DNA of 64,000 nucleotides from Psychrobacillus psychrodurans. Lineage in GTDB: Bacteria > Bacillota > Bacilli > Bacillales_A > Planococcaceae. Both the position numbers and the translations under genes were made by a program. Positions 54,468 through 62,384 of the stretch are shown in pieces. Every line of letters starts with the position of its first letter. Position 1 is the first letter of the stretch. The stretch covers positions 1 through 64,000 of the forward strand of contig FOUN01000008.1 of assembly GCA_900114885.1 (NCBI GenBank), read 5' to 3'. Under the pieces are notes generated by a model. It saw only the letters and a program-made list of their open reading frames with translations, searched no databases and was not told the origin of the DNA.

Positions 54468-54825
54468 CCTTTTCACCCTCTTCTATCGCATGTTCATATG
54501 CGAGCTTTACTAACGCATTCACATGATGGTCTGCTAACGAATAATAGACTTGTTTTCCCTTACGTTGTGATTTAGCTAGAGATATATCTCTTAAAAATCG
54601 TAAATGGTGGGATGCTGTCGCTGTCGACGAACCTATAATTTCTCCAACATCACAAACGCAAAGCTCTTCTTCTATCGTTAATGCATATGCTATTTTCAGT
54701 CTTGTTTCGTCTGCAAGGGCTTTAAAAATTTGAGCAGCCATTGCTAGTTCTGGCATTTGCTTCTTTACGGAAAGTACTACATCTTCGTTTATCTTTGTTA
54801 CTTCACACATGTCTTTCGCTTGCAT
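54451..54825 (-). CDS. cadC: CadC/ArsR-SmtB family metal-sensing repressor
   Basis: A 124-residue winged-helix repressor. The helix with ELCVCDVGEIIGSSTATASHHLRFL holds the CxC metal site (alpha-3N type), with the extra N-terminal cysteine (MCEV) used in CadC. It leaves its operator when Cd, Pb or Zn binds. GAGGTGAAAAT precedes the ATG. Two operator-like palindromes lie upstream. Confidence 0.93.
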   Translation of the reverse strand: MQAKDMCEVTKINEDVVLSVKKQMPELAMAAQIFKALADETRLKIAYALTIEEELCVCDVGEIIGSSTATASHHLRFLRDISLAKSQRKGKQVYYSLADHHVNALVKLAYEHAIEEGEKDGESS

Positions 54826-54836
54826 ATTTTCACCTC

Positions 54837-54856
54837 ATTCAAATGATCGTTTGATT
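54837..54856. promoter_or_regulatory. CadC operator-like site 2 (imperfect)
   Basis: ATTCAAAT-GATC-GTTTGATT, about 12 bp upstream of the cadC start codon and 58 bp centre to centre from the perfect site. Its spacer is the same length. Confidence 0.6.
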
Positions 54857-54862
54857 GATAAT

Positions 54863-54891
54863 AGTATATGTTCAATAAATTCAAAACGCAA
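54863..54891 (-). promoter_or_regulatory. cadC promoter (candidate)
   Basis: On the minus strand TTGCGT (54886-54891), 17 bp, TATACT (54863-54868). It lies between the two operator-like palindromes. Confidence 0.55.
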
Positions 54892-54894
54892 CTT

Positions 54895-54914
54895 ATTCAA
54901 ATGTTTATTTGAAT
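54895..54914. promoter_or_regulatory. CadC operator-like site 1 (perfect palindrome arms)
   Basis: ATTCAAAT-GTTT-ATTTGAAT: 8-bp perfect arms with four central bases. It closely resembles the staphylococcal CadC operator (TCAAATAAATATTTGAA, from memory). Located just upstream of the -35 box. Confidence 0.75.
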
Positions 54915-54936
54915 GTTTTTGATATTATTTCTTGTT

Positions 54937-55062
54937 TACTTGCTTTCACCTATCTTTTACTTGCTCTCCTTTGTTTTGTACTTGCTTTCATGAGGAATTT
55001 ACTTGTGCTCCAGACTCCTTTACTTGCTTTAAATTGCCACATACTTGCTAAAGGGATTATAT
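54937..55062 (+). repeat. 21-bp-phased array of TACTTGCT (6 copies)
   Basis: TACTTGCT starts at 54937, 54958, 54979, 55000 (here TACTTGTG), 55021 and 55042, exactly 21 bp apart each time; the 13 bases between are unrelated. It is in the gap between the cadC promoter and the terminator of the penicillin acylase gene. On the minus strand the word is AGCAAGTA, which soon gives stops, so it is not coding. Repeats of 8 bp rule out CRISPR. Confidence 0.9.
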
Positions 55063-55073
55063 TTCCAATTAAT

Positions 55074-55105
55074 AAAACAGCCGAAGACAAATATGTCTTC
55101 GGCTG
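55074..55105 (-). terminator. terminator of the penicillin acylase gene
   Basis: CAGCCGAAGACA and TGTCTTCGGCTG form a 12-bp stem; TTTTATT follows on the minus strand. Confidence 0.9.
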
Positions 55106-55113
55106 CCTTATTT

Positions 55114-57471
55114 TTAGTTTGCTTTTAATAATAATTCATATCCTTCTTCCACATTACCGTCTATTACAGTAGTATGGTAGTTTCCTTCTGCCCAATCATC
55201 TACTTGGCTATGATACCACTCAGATTTCATGTGACCGCTTTGCCCTGGTCCAACGATATGATAACCCTCATTTAAATTAGCCAAATCTGCAACAAATCGC
55301 CAAGACGCTCCATGATCCACTTTTCCGTCTTCCCCGAATCCAGCTGCTTGAACAGTTATATTGGATCCTCCGATAGGTACTGGAGTTGGATTTAACAGAT
55401 AAGCTAAAATTGGAGAAGCCCCTCCTAGAGGATGATCAAACGTTAGCTGATGGTAATCGCCCCACTTCCATTTCTTTTCGTTAGATCCAAACTCCTCGGA
55501 TATTTCTTCGGTTGCTTCTACAAATGATTCATATACCCATTTGTCTACACCACCGTATGATTCTAACCAAGCACTTCGCTCATTATTATAGCCTTTTCGT
55601 AATAATTGATCTGAAATATTACCTTTACCAGGTAACATCGAATATACATCTTCAGGCATTTCTTCCTCTAGCAGAGTCTGAGGTAGTTCCTTCATCCATT
55701 TATGAAATACAAGCGGACCTGCTTGGTCTTTATCATCAACTTGATCCCATTGCTTCAACAAGGAGAGGATTTCTTTATATTCACCCTTGGCATCTAGTTT
55801 TTCAACCGACCCAAGCATTTGTGTTAAGAACTCTTTAGCATATAAATTCGTTTGATCCATCTGTAAATTCATCATATCTTCTTTTGTTATATCTGATTTA
55901 CTTTCAAGTACTTCGGCAATTCGTTCATATCGATACGATTGAGCCCAAAAATTAGTAATATGATATGGATAGGAATCATCCACGACTTCATTGTTTGCTG
56001 TTGCTATAAAGCCTTCTTCTGGGTTCACGACAATTGGAAGTTCATCATAAGGAACAAAGCCCACCCAGTCATAATCAGCTGAGTCTCCAGGTACAGGCAA
56101 TTGGCCATCTCCTGTCTTTCTTAAAGGTATCTTACCATTCGCTTTATATGCAATCGTTCCATCTTTAGCTGCAAACACAAAGTTTTGTGCTGGTGCATGG
56201 AAGTCTTCCAAGGCTATTTCAAACTCTTCCCAGCTAGACGATTTGTTCATTTTCAATATTGCCTGTAATTCAAGTGTAGGTTCTAATGCGGTCCACTGCA
56301 TAGAAAACAATGCAGAAGCCTTCTCGTCTTTAAATAAGACATCAGAAATAATAGGACCATGTCGTGTCACTACTACTTCAAAGGGCAAATCATCCTGTCC
56401 CTTTACTTTAATAGGTGAATTACGAACCTCTGCCTGCTCCCATTCCCCTTCATATAAGAATTGTGTACGGTCATCAGGATTTGGCGTTTCGATGTAAAGA
56501 TCCTGTACATCCGGTCCTACATTCGTTACACCCCATGCAACCTCTTCGTTATGACCAAGAATAATGCCGGGTATACCAGCAAATATAACGCCACTCACAT
56601 TTTGTTCAGGCGATTTTAGATGCATTTGGTACCAAATGGATGGTGTACTTAATCCTAAATGCGGGTCGTCTGCCAGTAATGGAAGCCCACTCGCTGTCTT
56701 TTCCCCGCTTACTACCCAGTTATTACTACCATTAAATTCGTTCGGTAAAACGGAAGAATCAAAGTAACCACTTACATTTACTGGTTTACTAATATTCGCC
56801 TCAATAATAGATTGGGCATTTTCAGGATATGTTATAAAAAGCTCCTTCGCCTTTTCTTCATCTAATTCACTTAAAGCCCAATGTCTGATTGCAAGTGTTG
56901 ACCAGTTTCCACCCAAGTCATACGCCATATATTTCCCAATCGACAGGGAGTCAGTTGGAGTCCACTCTTCTGGCTCATACCCTAGTAATTTGAATTCATA
57001 GCTTAATTTATTTTCTTCTTTTGCGAATTCAATGAAATCATTGACTCCTTCTGCATACCATTTCAATACTTCCTTTGCTTCCTCACTATATCCATCATAA
57101 GATTTCTCAGCAGCATCACGTAAGCTGAAGGTTAAGAAAAACTTATCTGTATCAACCGCGGACTCCCCTACAACTTCTGCAAGACGACCACTAGCTTGTC
57201 TTCTAGCCAAATCCATTTGAAAAAGTCTATCTTGTGCTTGCACAAACCCTTGCGCTCGGTAAAGGTCAGCATCTGATTGTGCAGTAATATGTGGAACCCC
57301 GTTAGTGTCTCGCACGACTTTTACATCCGAGTCCAGTACCTCCATCGCAAGTTCCCCTTCAATAATTGCCTTCGTGCTAGACAAATACATATTCAACCCA
57401 ATAACCACAACAACTCCTAATACAACAATAATACCTAAAATCCAGGCAGTAATTTTCCACCCTTTTCTCAT
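55114..57471 (-). CDS. penicillin acylase family protein (Ntn hydrolase)
   Basis: A 785-residue acylase. An N-terminal hydrophobic helix (about 7-28) anchors or exports it; the alpha part follows, and the nucleophile serine is Ser249 in NGSNNWVVSG, at which such proteins cut themselves into two chains. The beta part has DDPHLGL, GIPGIILGHNEEVAWGVTNVGPD and NNEVV. Family members cleave amide bonds of penicillins or acyl-homoserine lactones. The real substrate is unknown. Confidence 0.92.
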   Translation of the reverse strand: MRKGWKITAWILGIIVVLGVVVVIGLNMYLSSTKAIIEGELAMEVLDSDVKVVRDTNGVPHITAQSDADLYRAQGFVQAQDRLFQMDLARRQASGRLAEVVGESAVDTDKFFLTFSLRDAAEKSYDGYSEEAKEVLKWYAEGVNDFIEFAKEENKLSYEFKLLGYEPEEWTPTDSLSIGKYMAYDLGGNWSTLAIRHWALSELDEEKAKELFITYPENAQSIIEANISKPVNVSGYFDSSVLPNEFNGSNNWVVSGEKTASGLPLLADDPHLGLSTPSIWYQMHLKSPEQNVSGVIFAGIPGIILGHNEEVAWGVTNVGPDVQDLYIETPNPDDRTQFLYEGEWEQAEVRNSPIKVKGQDDLPFEVVVTRHGPIISDVLFKDEKASALFSMQWTALEPTLELQAILKMNKSSSWEEFEIALEDFHAPAQNFVFAAKDGTIAYKANGKIPLRKTGDGQLPVPGDSADYDWVGFVPYDELPIVVNPEEGFIATANNEVVDDSYPYHITNFWAQSYRYERIAEVLESKSDITKEDMMNLQMDQTNLYAKEFLTQMLGSVEKLDAKGEYKEILSLLKQWDQVDDKDQAGPLVFHKWMKELPQTLLEEEMPEDVYSMLPGKGNISDQLLRKGYNNERSAWLESYGGVDKWVYESFVEATEEISEEFGSNEKKWKWGDYHQLTFDHPLGGASPILAYLLNPTPVPIGGSNITVQAAGFGEDGKVDHGASWRFVADLANLNEGYHIVGPGQSGHMKSEWYHSQVDDWAEGNYHTTVIDGNVEEGYELLLKAN

Positions 57472-57605
57472 AAGCCAAGCCCCCTTAGTTATCCTTTACA
57501 TTATTCGACATTTTTAGAAAATTTCCTTCCAAGAACAAGCGAAATCGCAGGATAGTGTATCTATACCATAATGCATAAGTATCATTCTTAAATAGCAGTG
57601 GATCG

Positions 57606-57660
57606 CTCTTGTTTACATAAGCAATATTCTCGTATAAAAACCATATCACTCTCGTATGAC
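57606..57660 (+). repeat. short run of CTCGTATA words (about 22-bp step)
   Basis: CTCGTATAAA at 57629 and CTCGTATGAC at 57651, with a weak CTCTTGTTTACATA at 57606. It lies between the murB terminator and the penicillin acylase start. Same words as the array at 26968. Confidence 0.5.
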
Positions 57661-57701
57661 ATTAAGGATTCACACTTGGACCAGACATGTTGAATTTAAA
57701 C

Positions 57702-57737
57702 AAAAAAAGACCCATGAATAATTATATTCATAGGTCT
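57702..57737 (-). terminator. terminator of murB
   Basis: On the minus strand AGACCTATGAATA pairs with TATTCATGGGTCT (one mismatch), then TTTTTTG. Confidence 0.85.
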
Positions 57738-57746
57738 AGGCTTGTA

Positions 57747-58664
57747 TTAATCTATATTTTCCCCAACAATTTTCACTTCTAACTCTAACTCGATGCCAAA
57801 GTTTTCTTTTACTGTTTCTTTCACCATTTCAATCGTACTAATATAATCAGTTGCAGTAGCATTATTTTTGTTTACGATAAAGCCTGCATGCTTCGTGGAA
57901 ACCTCTGCTCCTCCAAAACCTTTACCCTGCAAGCCACTGTCTTGAATGAGCTTTCCTGCGAAATATCCTGGGGGTCTTTTGAATACACTACCAGCAGAAG
58001 GGTATTCTAAAGGCTGTTTTGATTCACGTTGAAAAGTAAGATCTGCTATTTTTGCATCGATCTCTTCCTTATGCCCTTTTTCCAATAAAAACTCAGTCGA
58101 TAATACATAATAGCCCTTTTTTGTAATTATACTTTTCCGATAACCTAGCTCTAATTGCTCTTTTGAAAGAACAAGCTTTTCTCCAGCCGGAGTTAGCACT
58201 GTACACTGAACAATTACATCTTGGATTTCTCCGCCATAAGCTCCAGCATTCATAGCCATGGCTCCGCCAATAGAGCCAGGAATACCACAAGCAAATTCTA
58301 AGCCTGTTAGGGATTCCTGTGCCGCTGCCCTTGACACATCAATAATATCGGCACCACTCTCGGCAATCACACGGTTTCCATCAATTATAATTTTATTTAA
58401 ATTTTCTAATCGTAGCACAATTCCTCGAACTCCACCATCACGAACAACCATATTTGACCCGTTTCCAAGTAGTAATAACGGTATATCGTGCTCATGTGCA
58501 TATTGAACAACAAAGGCCGCCTCGTCTTGAGTAGTAGGCGTTACAAATAAATCTGCCTTACCACCCATTTTAGTTACTGTGTGCAAATTCAATGCTTCAT
58601 CTATTTTTATATTTTCTGGATTTAGTTTTTCGTTTAAGCTTTGAAACCATATTTGTTTATTCAA
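57747..58664 (-). CDS. murB: UDP-N-acetylenolpyruvoylglucosamine reductase
   Basis: A 305-residue FAD-dependent reductase that turns UDP-GlcNAc-enolpyruvate into UDP-MurNAc. FAD loop LGNGSNMVVRDGG, GIPGSIGGAMAMNAGAYGGEI, YRKSI, and the catalytic serine in YPSAGSVFKRP show a type II MurB. Start is TTG at 58664 (AAAGGA about nine bases before). It stands alone, away from other mur genes. Confidence 0.96.
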   Translation of the reverse strand: MNKQIWFQSLNEKLNPENIKIDEALNLHTVTKMGGKADLFVTPTTQDEAAFVVQYAHEHDIPLLLLGNGSNMVVRDGGVRGIVLRLENLNKIIIDGNRVIAESGADIIDVSRAAAQESLTGLEFACGIPGSIGGAMAMNAGAYGGEIQDVIVQCTVLTPAGEKLVLSKEQLELGYRKSIITKKGYYVLSTEFLLEKGHKEEIDAKIADLTFQRESKQPLEYPSAGSVFKRPPGYFAGKLIQDSGLQGKGFGGAEVSTKHAGFIVNKNNATATDYISTIEMVKETVKENFGIELELEVKIVGENID

Positions 58665-58742
58665 AAGAGACAATCCTTTCTACATTAGCCTGTTACCCTT
58701 ACATAGTATGCATTTTCACTCATAATATATCAAGCGAAAATA

Positions 58743-59057
58743 CTATAACCATTCTTTAGACCAAGTCTCAATTCCGCCAACTACTTCTTTTAGCGCAAGA
58801 CCTTTCTCCGTCAAGTTATATTCTACCCGTATAGGTACTTCTGAAAAGACAGTTCTTTGAACTATTCCCTCTTTTTCAAGTTCCTTTAAACGTTCCGATA
58901 ACAACCGTCCACTTATAGGAAGTGACGACTCAATTTCATTAAATCGTTTTGCTCCATCCATTAGTTGATGCACGATGAGGGCAGTCCATCTTTTTCCTAG
59001 CAACTCCATTGCCTTTGACAACCTTGGACATAATAACGTTTCTTTCATCTGATTCAC
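58743..59057 (-). CDS. HxlR-type winged-helix regulator
   Basis: A 104-residue HxlR family regulator: CPRLSKAMELLGKRWTALIVHQLMDGAKRFNEIESSLPISGRLLSERLKELEKEGIV. A single cysteine near the N terminus (LLCPRL, Cys9) lies where YodB/HxlR-type proteins sense thiol-reactive quinones or aldehydes. It is divergent from yceI, whose promoter carries two palindromes, so it likely controls that gene. Confidence 0.9.
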   Translation of the reverse strand: MNQMKETLLCPRLSKAMELLGKRWTALIVHQLMDGAKRFNEIESSLPISGRLLSERLKELEKEGIVQRTVFSEVPIRVEYNLTEKGLALKEVVGGIETWSKEWL

Positions 59058-59104
59058 CTCTATTGCTTCCTATTATAGTCTTTTTAGCTCCATTTGTAAA
59101 ATTA

Positions 59105-59121
59105 AAGTAATTTAATTACTT
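59105..59121. promoter_or_regulatory. palindrome overlapping the yceI -35 box
   Basis: AAGTAATT-T-AATTACTT, perfect 8-bp arms around one base. Its right end reaches the TTGACG box at 59120-59125. Candidate HxlR operator. Confidence 0.65.
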
Positions 59122-59148
59122 GACGTAACCAATGTATTAATTTATATT
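59120..59148 (+). promoter_or_regulatory. sigma-A promoter of yceI
   Basis: TTGACG (59120-59125), 17-bp spacer, TATATT (59143-59148). It reads toward the YceI gene, leaving a leader of about 140 bases. Confidence 0.75.
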
Positions 59149-59149
59149 T

Positions 59150-59166
59150 AGTTACATAAAGTAACT
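59150..59166. promoter_or_regulatory. second palindrome near the yceI start point
   Basis: AGTTAC-ATAAA-GTAACT, just downstream of the -10 box, where a bound repressor would block transcription. Confidence 0.55.
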
Positions 59167-59297
59167 TAATATTTATCCCTTAAACAAATAGGTAAAGGAA
59201 GTTATAGTCCCATAATATTGTTTCGAAATAAAAACTCTTGATTTCAAAACAATATTGTTTTATACTAAAAAAAACGAATCTTAGGAGGAAATTAACA

Positions 59298-59822
59298 ATG
59301 ACAAAATTCAATCTTGACGCTGCACATTCTACAATCGACTTTTCAGTAAAACACATGATGGTTTCAAAAGTAAAAGGATCTTTCACTAATTTTACAGCAG
59401 ACTTAGATGGGAATGCGGAAGATTTAACTGGCGCTACAATTAGCTTAGACATTGATGTAAAATCTATCAACTCAAATAATGGAGATCGTGATAACCACTT
59501 ACTATCTGGAGATTTCTTTGACGCAGATACTTACCCAAGCATCAAATTTATAGCAACTGATATTAAGAAAACAGATGATGGTGAGTATGACGTAACTGGT
59601 GACCTTACAATTAAAGACGTTACAAAAACAGTAACATTTGATGTTGAATATGGTGGTAAAGGTACTAATCCATGGGGCCAAGAAGTAGTAGCTTTCTCTG
59701 CTGATACAAAAGTTAACCGTAAAGAATTTGGTTTAACTTGGAACCAAGCATTAGAAACTGGTGGAGTTCTAGTTGGCGAAGATATCAAAATCACTGTTGA
59801 ACTTGAACTAAACCCAGCTTAA
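59298..59822 (+). CDS. YceI family protein (lipocalin-like polyisoprenoid binding)
   Basis: A 174-residue YceI protein: begins FNLDAAHSTIDFSVKHMMVSKVKGSF, with NGDRDNHLLSGDFFDADTYPSIKF and GDLTIKDVTKTVTFDVEY, all family marks. The beta barrel binds isoprenoids or other amphiphiles. No signal peptide, so it is cytoplasmic here. The ATG at 59298 has AGGAGG well placed; a longer frame to 59238 is not needed. Confidence 0.93.
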   Translation: MTKFNLDAAHSTIDFSVKHMMVSKVKGSFTNFTADLDGNAEDLTGATISLDIDVKSINSNNGDRDNHLLSGDFFDADTYPSIKFIATDIKKTDDGEYDVTGDLTIKDVTKTVTFDVEYGGKGTNPWGQEVVAFSADTKVNRKEFGLTWNQALETGGVLVGEDIKITVELELNPA

Positions 59823-59836
59823 TAGACTAAATTACA

Positions 59837-59869
59837 AGAGGCTATCCTAAGCTTTAGGATAGCCTCTTT
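59837..59869 (+). terminator. terminator of yceI
   Basis: AGAGGCTATCCTAA and TTAGGATAGCCTCT with almost no loop, then TTG. Confidence 0.85.
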
Positions 59870-59888
59870 GAATGATAGATGGCATTTA

Positions 59889-59921
59889 ACTACTCTAAGA
59901 TTATTCAGAGTAGTTTTTTTA
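59889..59921 (+). terminator. second hairpin with T run after yceI
   Basis: CTACTCT and AGAGTAG over ten bases, followed by TTTTTTT. Confidence 0.75.
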
Positions 59922-59983
59922 ATTTTGAAACTTTTATTTTAGATTTTCGTATATACTTATATAAAAGCTTTGGAGGGATATAA

Positions 59984-60265
59984 ATGGAAGAACTTATAGG
60001 ATTGGTTGCCATTGTTATGGTGTTTTCAATACCGCTTACTGCAATTTGGACAACACATCTACGAAAATCGCAAAAAGTGAAATCATCAATTATAAAAGAT
60101 GAAATTGAACTAGAAAAACTCAAATATAATAACTTTTTACTAGAAACTGAAAAAATGCGCATCGATCTCCAGCAGAAACAAACAAACTTACTAGGAAGCT
60201 CAGATCCACTTATTTTAGATTTACAAAAAAGTTCAAAAACGGAGACAAACACTATATCTTCGTAA
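59984..60265 (+). CDS. small membrane-anchored coiled-coil protein, unknown
   Basis: A 93-residue protein with one N-terminal helix (GLVAIVMVFSIPLTAIWTTHL) and a charged alpha-helical part (KSSIIKDEIELEKLKYNNFL, then LLETEKMRIDLQQKQ) that may form a coiled coil. GGAGGGATATAA precedes the ATG and a terminator follows. Layout is like phage-shock-type PspB proteins, but I would not name it so. Confidence 0.72.
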   Translation: MEELIGLVAIVMVFSIPLTAIWTTHLRKSQKVKSSIIKDEIELEKLKYNNFLLETEKMRIDLQQKQTNLLGSSDPLILDLQKSSKTETNTISS

Positions 60266-60266
60266 T

Positions 60267-60303
60267 ACAATCGTGCTGATTTCATTCTGCACGATTGTTT
60301 TTT
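60267..60303 (+). terminator. terminator of the small coiled-coil gene
   Basis: ACAATCGTGC and GCACGATTGT over twelve bases, then TTTTTT. Confidence 0.9.
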
Positions 60304-60397
60304 ATCAATAAAACTTCACTTCAATTCTTCTCAGTCGCAACTTTACGTGTCCATCGATTACACTATAGGTATCTACTAAACGAAATAGGAGCCTACT

Positions 60398-62119
60398 ATG
60401 CAAACATCTACCAAAGGTTTTTTCCAATTACTTAAAAGTCTAAAATGGCCAGTAAAGATAACAATTATAGCGGTTGTTCTATCCCTATTAAGCACAGTTA
60501 TTGGATTAATCGTACCTCTTGTAACAAAAGATTTAGTTGATACGTTAACAACTACTGCTTTTAATTGGAAAATGATTGGCGTATTACTGGTCGTATTCCT
60601 CTTGCAGGCGATTTCCGGTGGATTCTCTTTTTATTTATTATCCTATATTGGAGAATTTATCGTTGCGGACCTTCGTACGAAACTATGGAGCAAAGTACTT
60701 CATCTACCTGTTCTCTACTATGATCAAAATGAAAGTGGTGAAACGATGAGTCGTATTACACAGGATACGACAACGTTGAAATCACTTATTACAGATCATT
60801 TAGTAAATTTCGTGTCTGGAATTATTACAATTATCGGTTCAGTTATTATCTTATTTTTTATTGATTGGAAAATGACGCTGATTATGCTAATTAGTGTGCC
60901 CCTGAGCATGGCAATCATGATGCCACTCGGTACAATGATGCATAAAGTTTCAAAAGCTACTCAAAAAGAAATGGCTTCGTTTTCCGGACTTTTAGGACGA
61001 GTGCTATCTGAAATACGGTTAGTCAAATCTTACCGAGCTGAGAAAACGGAAACTGTTAGTGGTAGCGAAGCCATTCAAAATCTCTATAAATTTGGCTTGA
61101 AAGAAGCAAAAATACAAGCGTTCATCTCCCCTTTTATGACGCTCATTATGATGGCAATTTTAGTCGTCATTTTAGGCTATGGAGGTTTACAAGTATCTAA
61201 AGGAGTCCTATCTGCTGGAGATCTCGTTGCGATTATCTTTTACTTAGTGAATATTATTGTTCCCTTTGCACAGATGGCAACATTTTTCACCTCTTTCCAA
61301 AAAGCAGTTGGAGCAACGGAACGTATCCAGGAAATATTCTATATGGATAGTGAAGCAGTAGAACTAGAAGCTAAACAGCCATTAGAGGATGGTATAGTGG
61401 CTTTCGAAGACGTTCACTTTTCGTATGGCCCTGATAAAAAAGTGATTGATGGTATTTCTTTTGAAGCAAGACTTGGTACTGTCACAGCATTTGTCGGTCC
61501 AAGTGGTGGTGGTAAAACGACGATTTTTTCATTGCTTGAGAGGTTTTACGAGCCTGATTCAGGGAAAATTCTGTTCAATCAAAAACCAATTACCGATCTC
61601 TCTTTACGCTCTTGGCGTTCTAAAATGGGCTATGTTTCACAAGAAAGTCCTTTAATGAGCGGTACAATTTTATCGAATATGACTTATGGCATGTCAGAAA
61701 CCCCTCCAATGGATAACATCATCCAAGCAGCTAAAGCAGCTAACGCAGTTGATTTCATAGAGGAATTGCCGGACAAATACGATACACTCGTTGGAGAACG
61801 TGGTATCAAACTTTCTGGTGGACAACGTCAACGTATCGCAATTGCTCGTGCTCTCTTACATGATCCCAAAATATTATTATTAGACGAAGCAACTTCCAAC
61901 TTAGATAGTGGCTCAGAAGCTTCCGTACAAGAGGCATTAGAACGTCTCATGAAAGGGCGAACTACATTAATCATTGCACATAGACTAGCAACAATTGTTC
62001 ATGCCGACCAAATATTCTTCCTAGAACAAGGGAAAATCTCAGGAAGTGGCTCACACGAAGAGCTTCTTGCCAAACACGAACTATATAAAGAATTTACACA
62101 TGGGCAAGGACTATCTTGA
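60398..62119 (+). CDS. ABC exporter, half-transporter (BmrA/LmrA-like)
   Basis: A 573-residue fused permease-ATPase. Six transmembrane helices (about 1-310) are followed by an ATPase with Walker A GPSGGGKTTIFSLL, Q-loop YVSQESPLMSGTI, signature KLSGGQRQRIAIARALLHDP, Walker B ILLLDEATSNLD and the H-loop IAHRLATI. It works as a homodimer like multidrug exporters BmrA and LmrA. AAATAGGAGCC before the ATG. It stands alone; a weak hairpin lies at 62122-62177. Confidence 0.93.
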   Translation: MQTSTKGFFQLLKSLKWPVKITIIAVVLSLLSTVIGLIVPLVTKDLVDTLTTTAFNWKMIGVLLVVFLLQAISGGFSFYLLSYIGEFIVADLRTKLWSKVLHLPVLYYDQNESGETMSRITQDTTTLKSLITDHLVNFVSGIITIIGSVIILFFIDWKMTLIMLISVPLSMAIMMPLGTMMHKVSKATQKEMASFSGLLGRVLSEIRLVKSYRAEKTETVSGSEAIQNLYKFGLKEAKIQAFISPFMTLIMMAILVVILGYGGLQVSKGVLSAGDLVAIIFYLVNIIVPFAQMATFFTSFQKAVGATERIQEIFYMDSEAVELEAKQPLEDGIVAFEDVHFSYGPDKKVIDGISFEARLGTVTAFVGPSGGGKTTIFSLLERFYEPDSGKILFNQKPITDLSLRSWRSKMGYVSQESPLMSGTILSNMTYGMSETPPMDNIIQAAKAANAVDFIEELPDKYDTLVGERGIKLSGGQRQRIAIARALLHDPKILLLDEATSNLDSGSEASVQEALERLMKGRTTLIIAHRLATIVHADQIFFLEQGKISGSGSHEELLAKHELYKEFTHGQGLS

Positions 62120-62384
62120 ATTAGAAACTCCAATGAGCACAGTCATTAGACTTGGAACATTCGAGTTTCTAAATATCTGAGTTAATTATGTAAAGAACTG
62201 TTCTTTTCCATATTAAATACTTCATCTGTGAAAGTAGCTTGTAAAAAATGTCGATTTTCAGTAGTTTTTAAAAACTACTTTCATAATGTTTGCTTTCTAT
62301 GGTTTTATAACTATAATATGGTATATTAGTAATATAATTGGATTTGTTTTCCTTTTCTTTGGCTTAGAAGGGGGTGTAGGTTAG

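Noticed and set aside
54937-55062. CRISPR array
   Set aside because: Repeat units are only 8 bp with 13-bp gaps; no cas genes are in the window.
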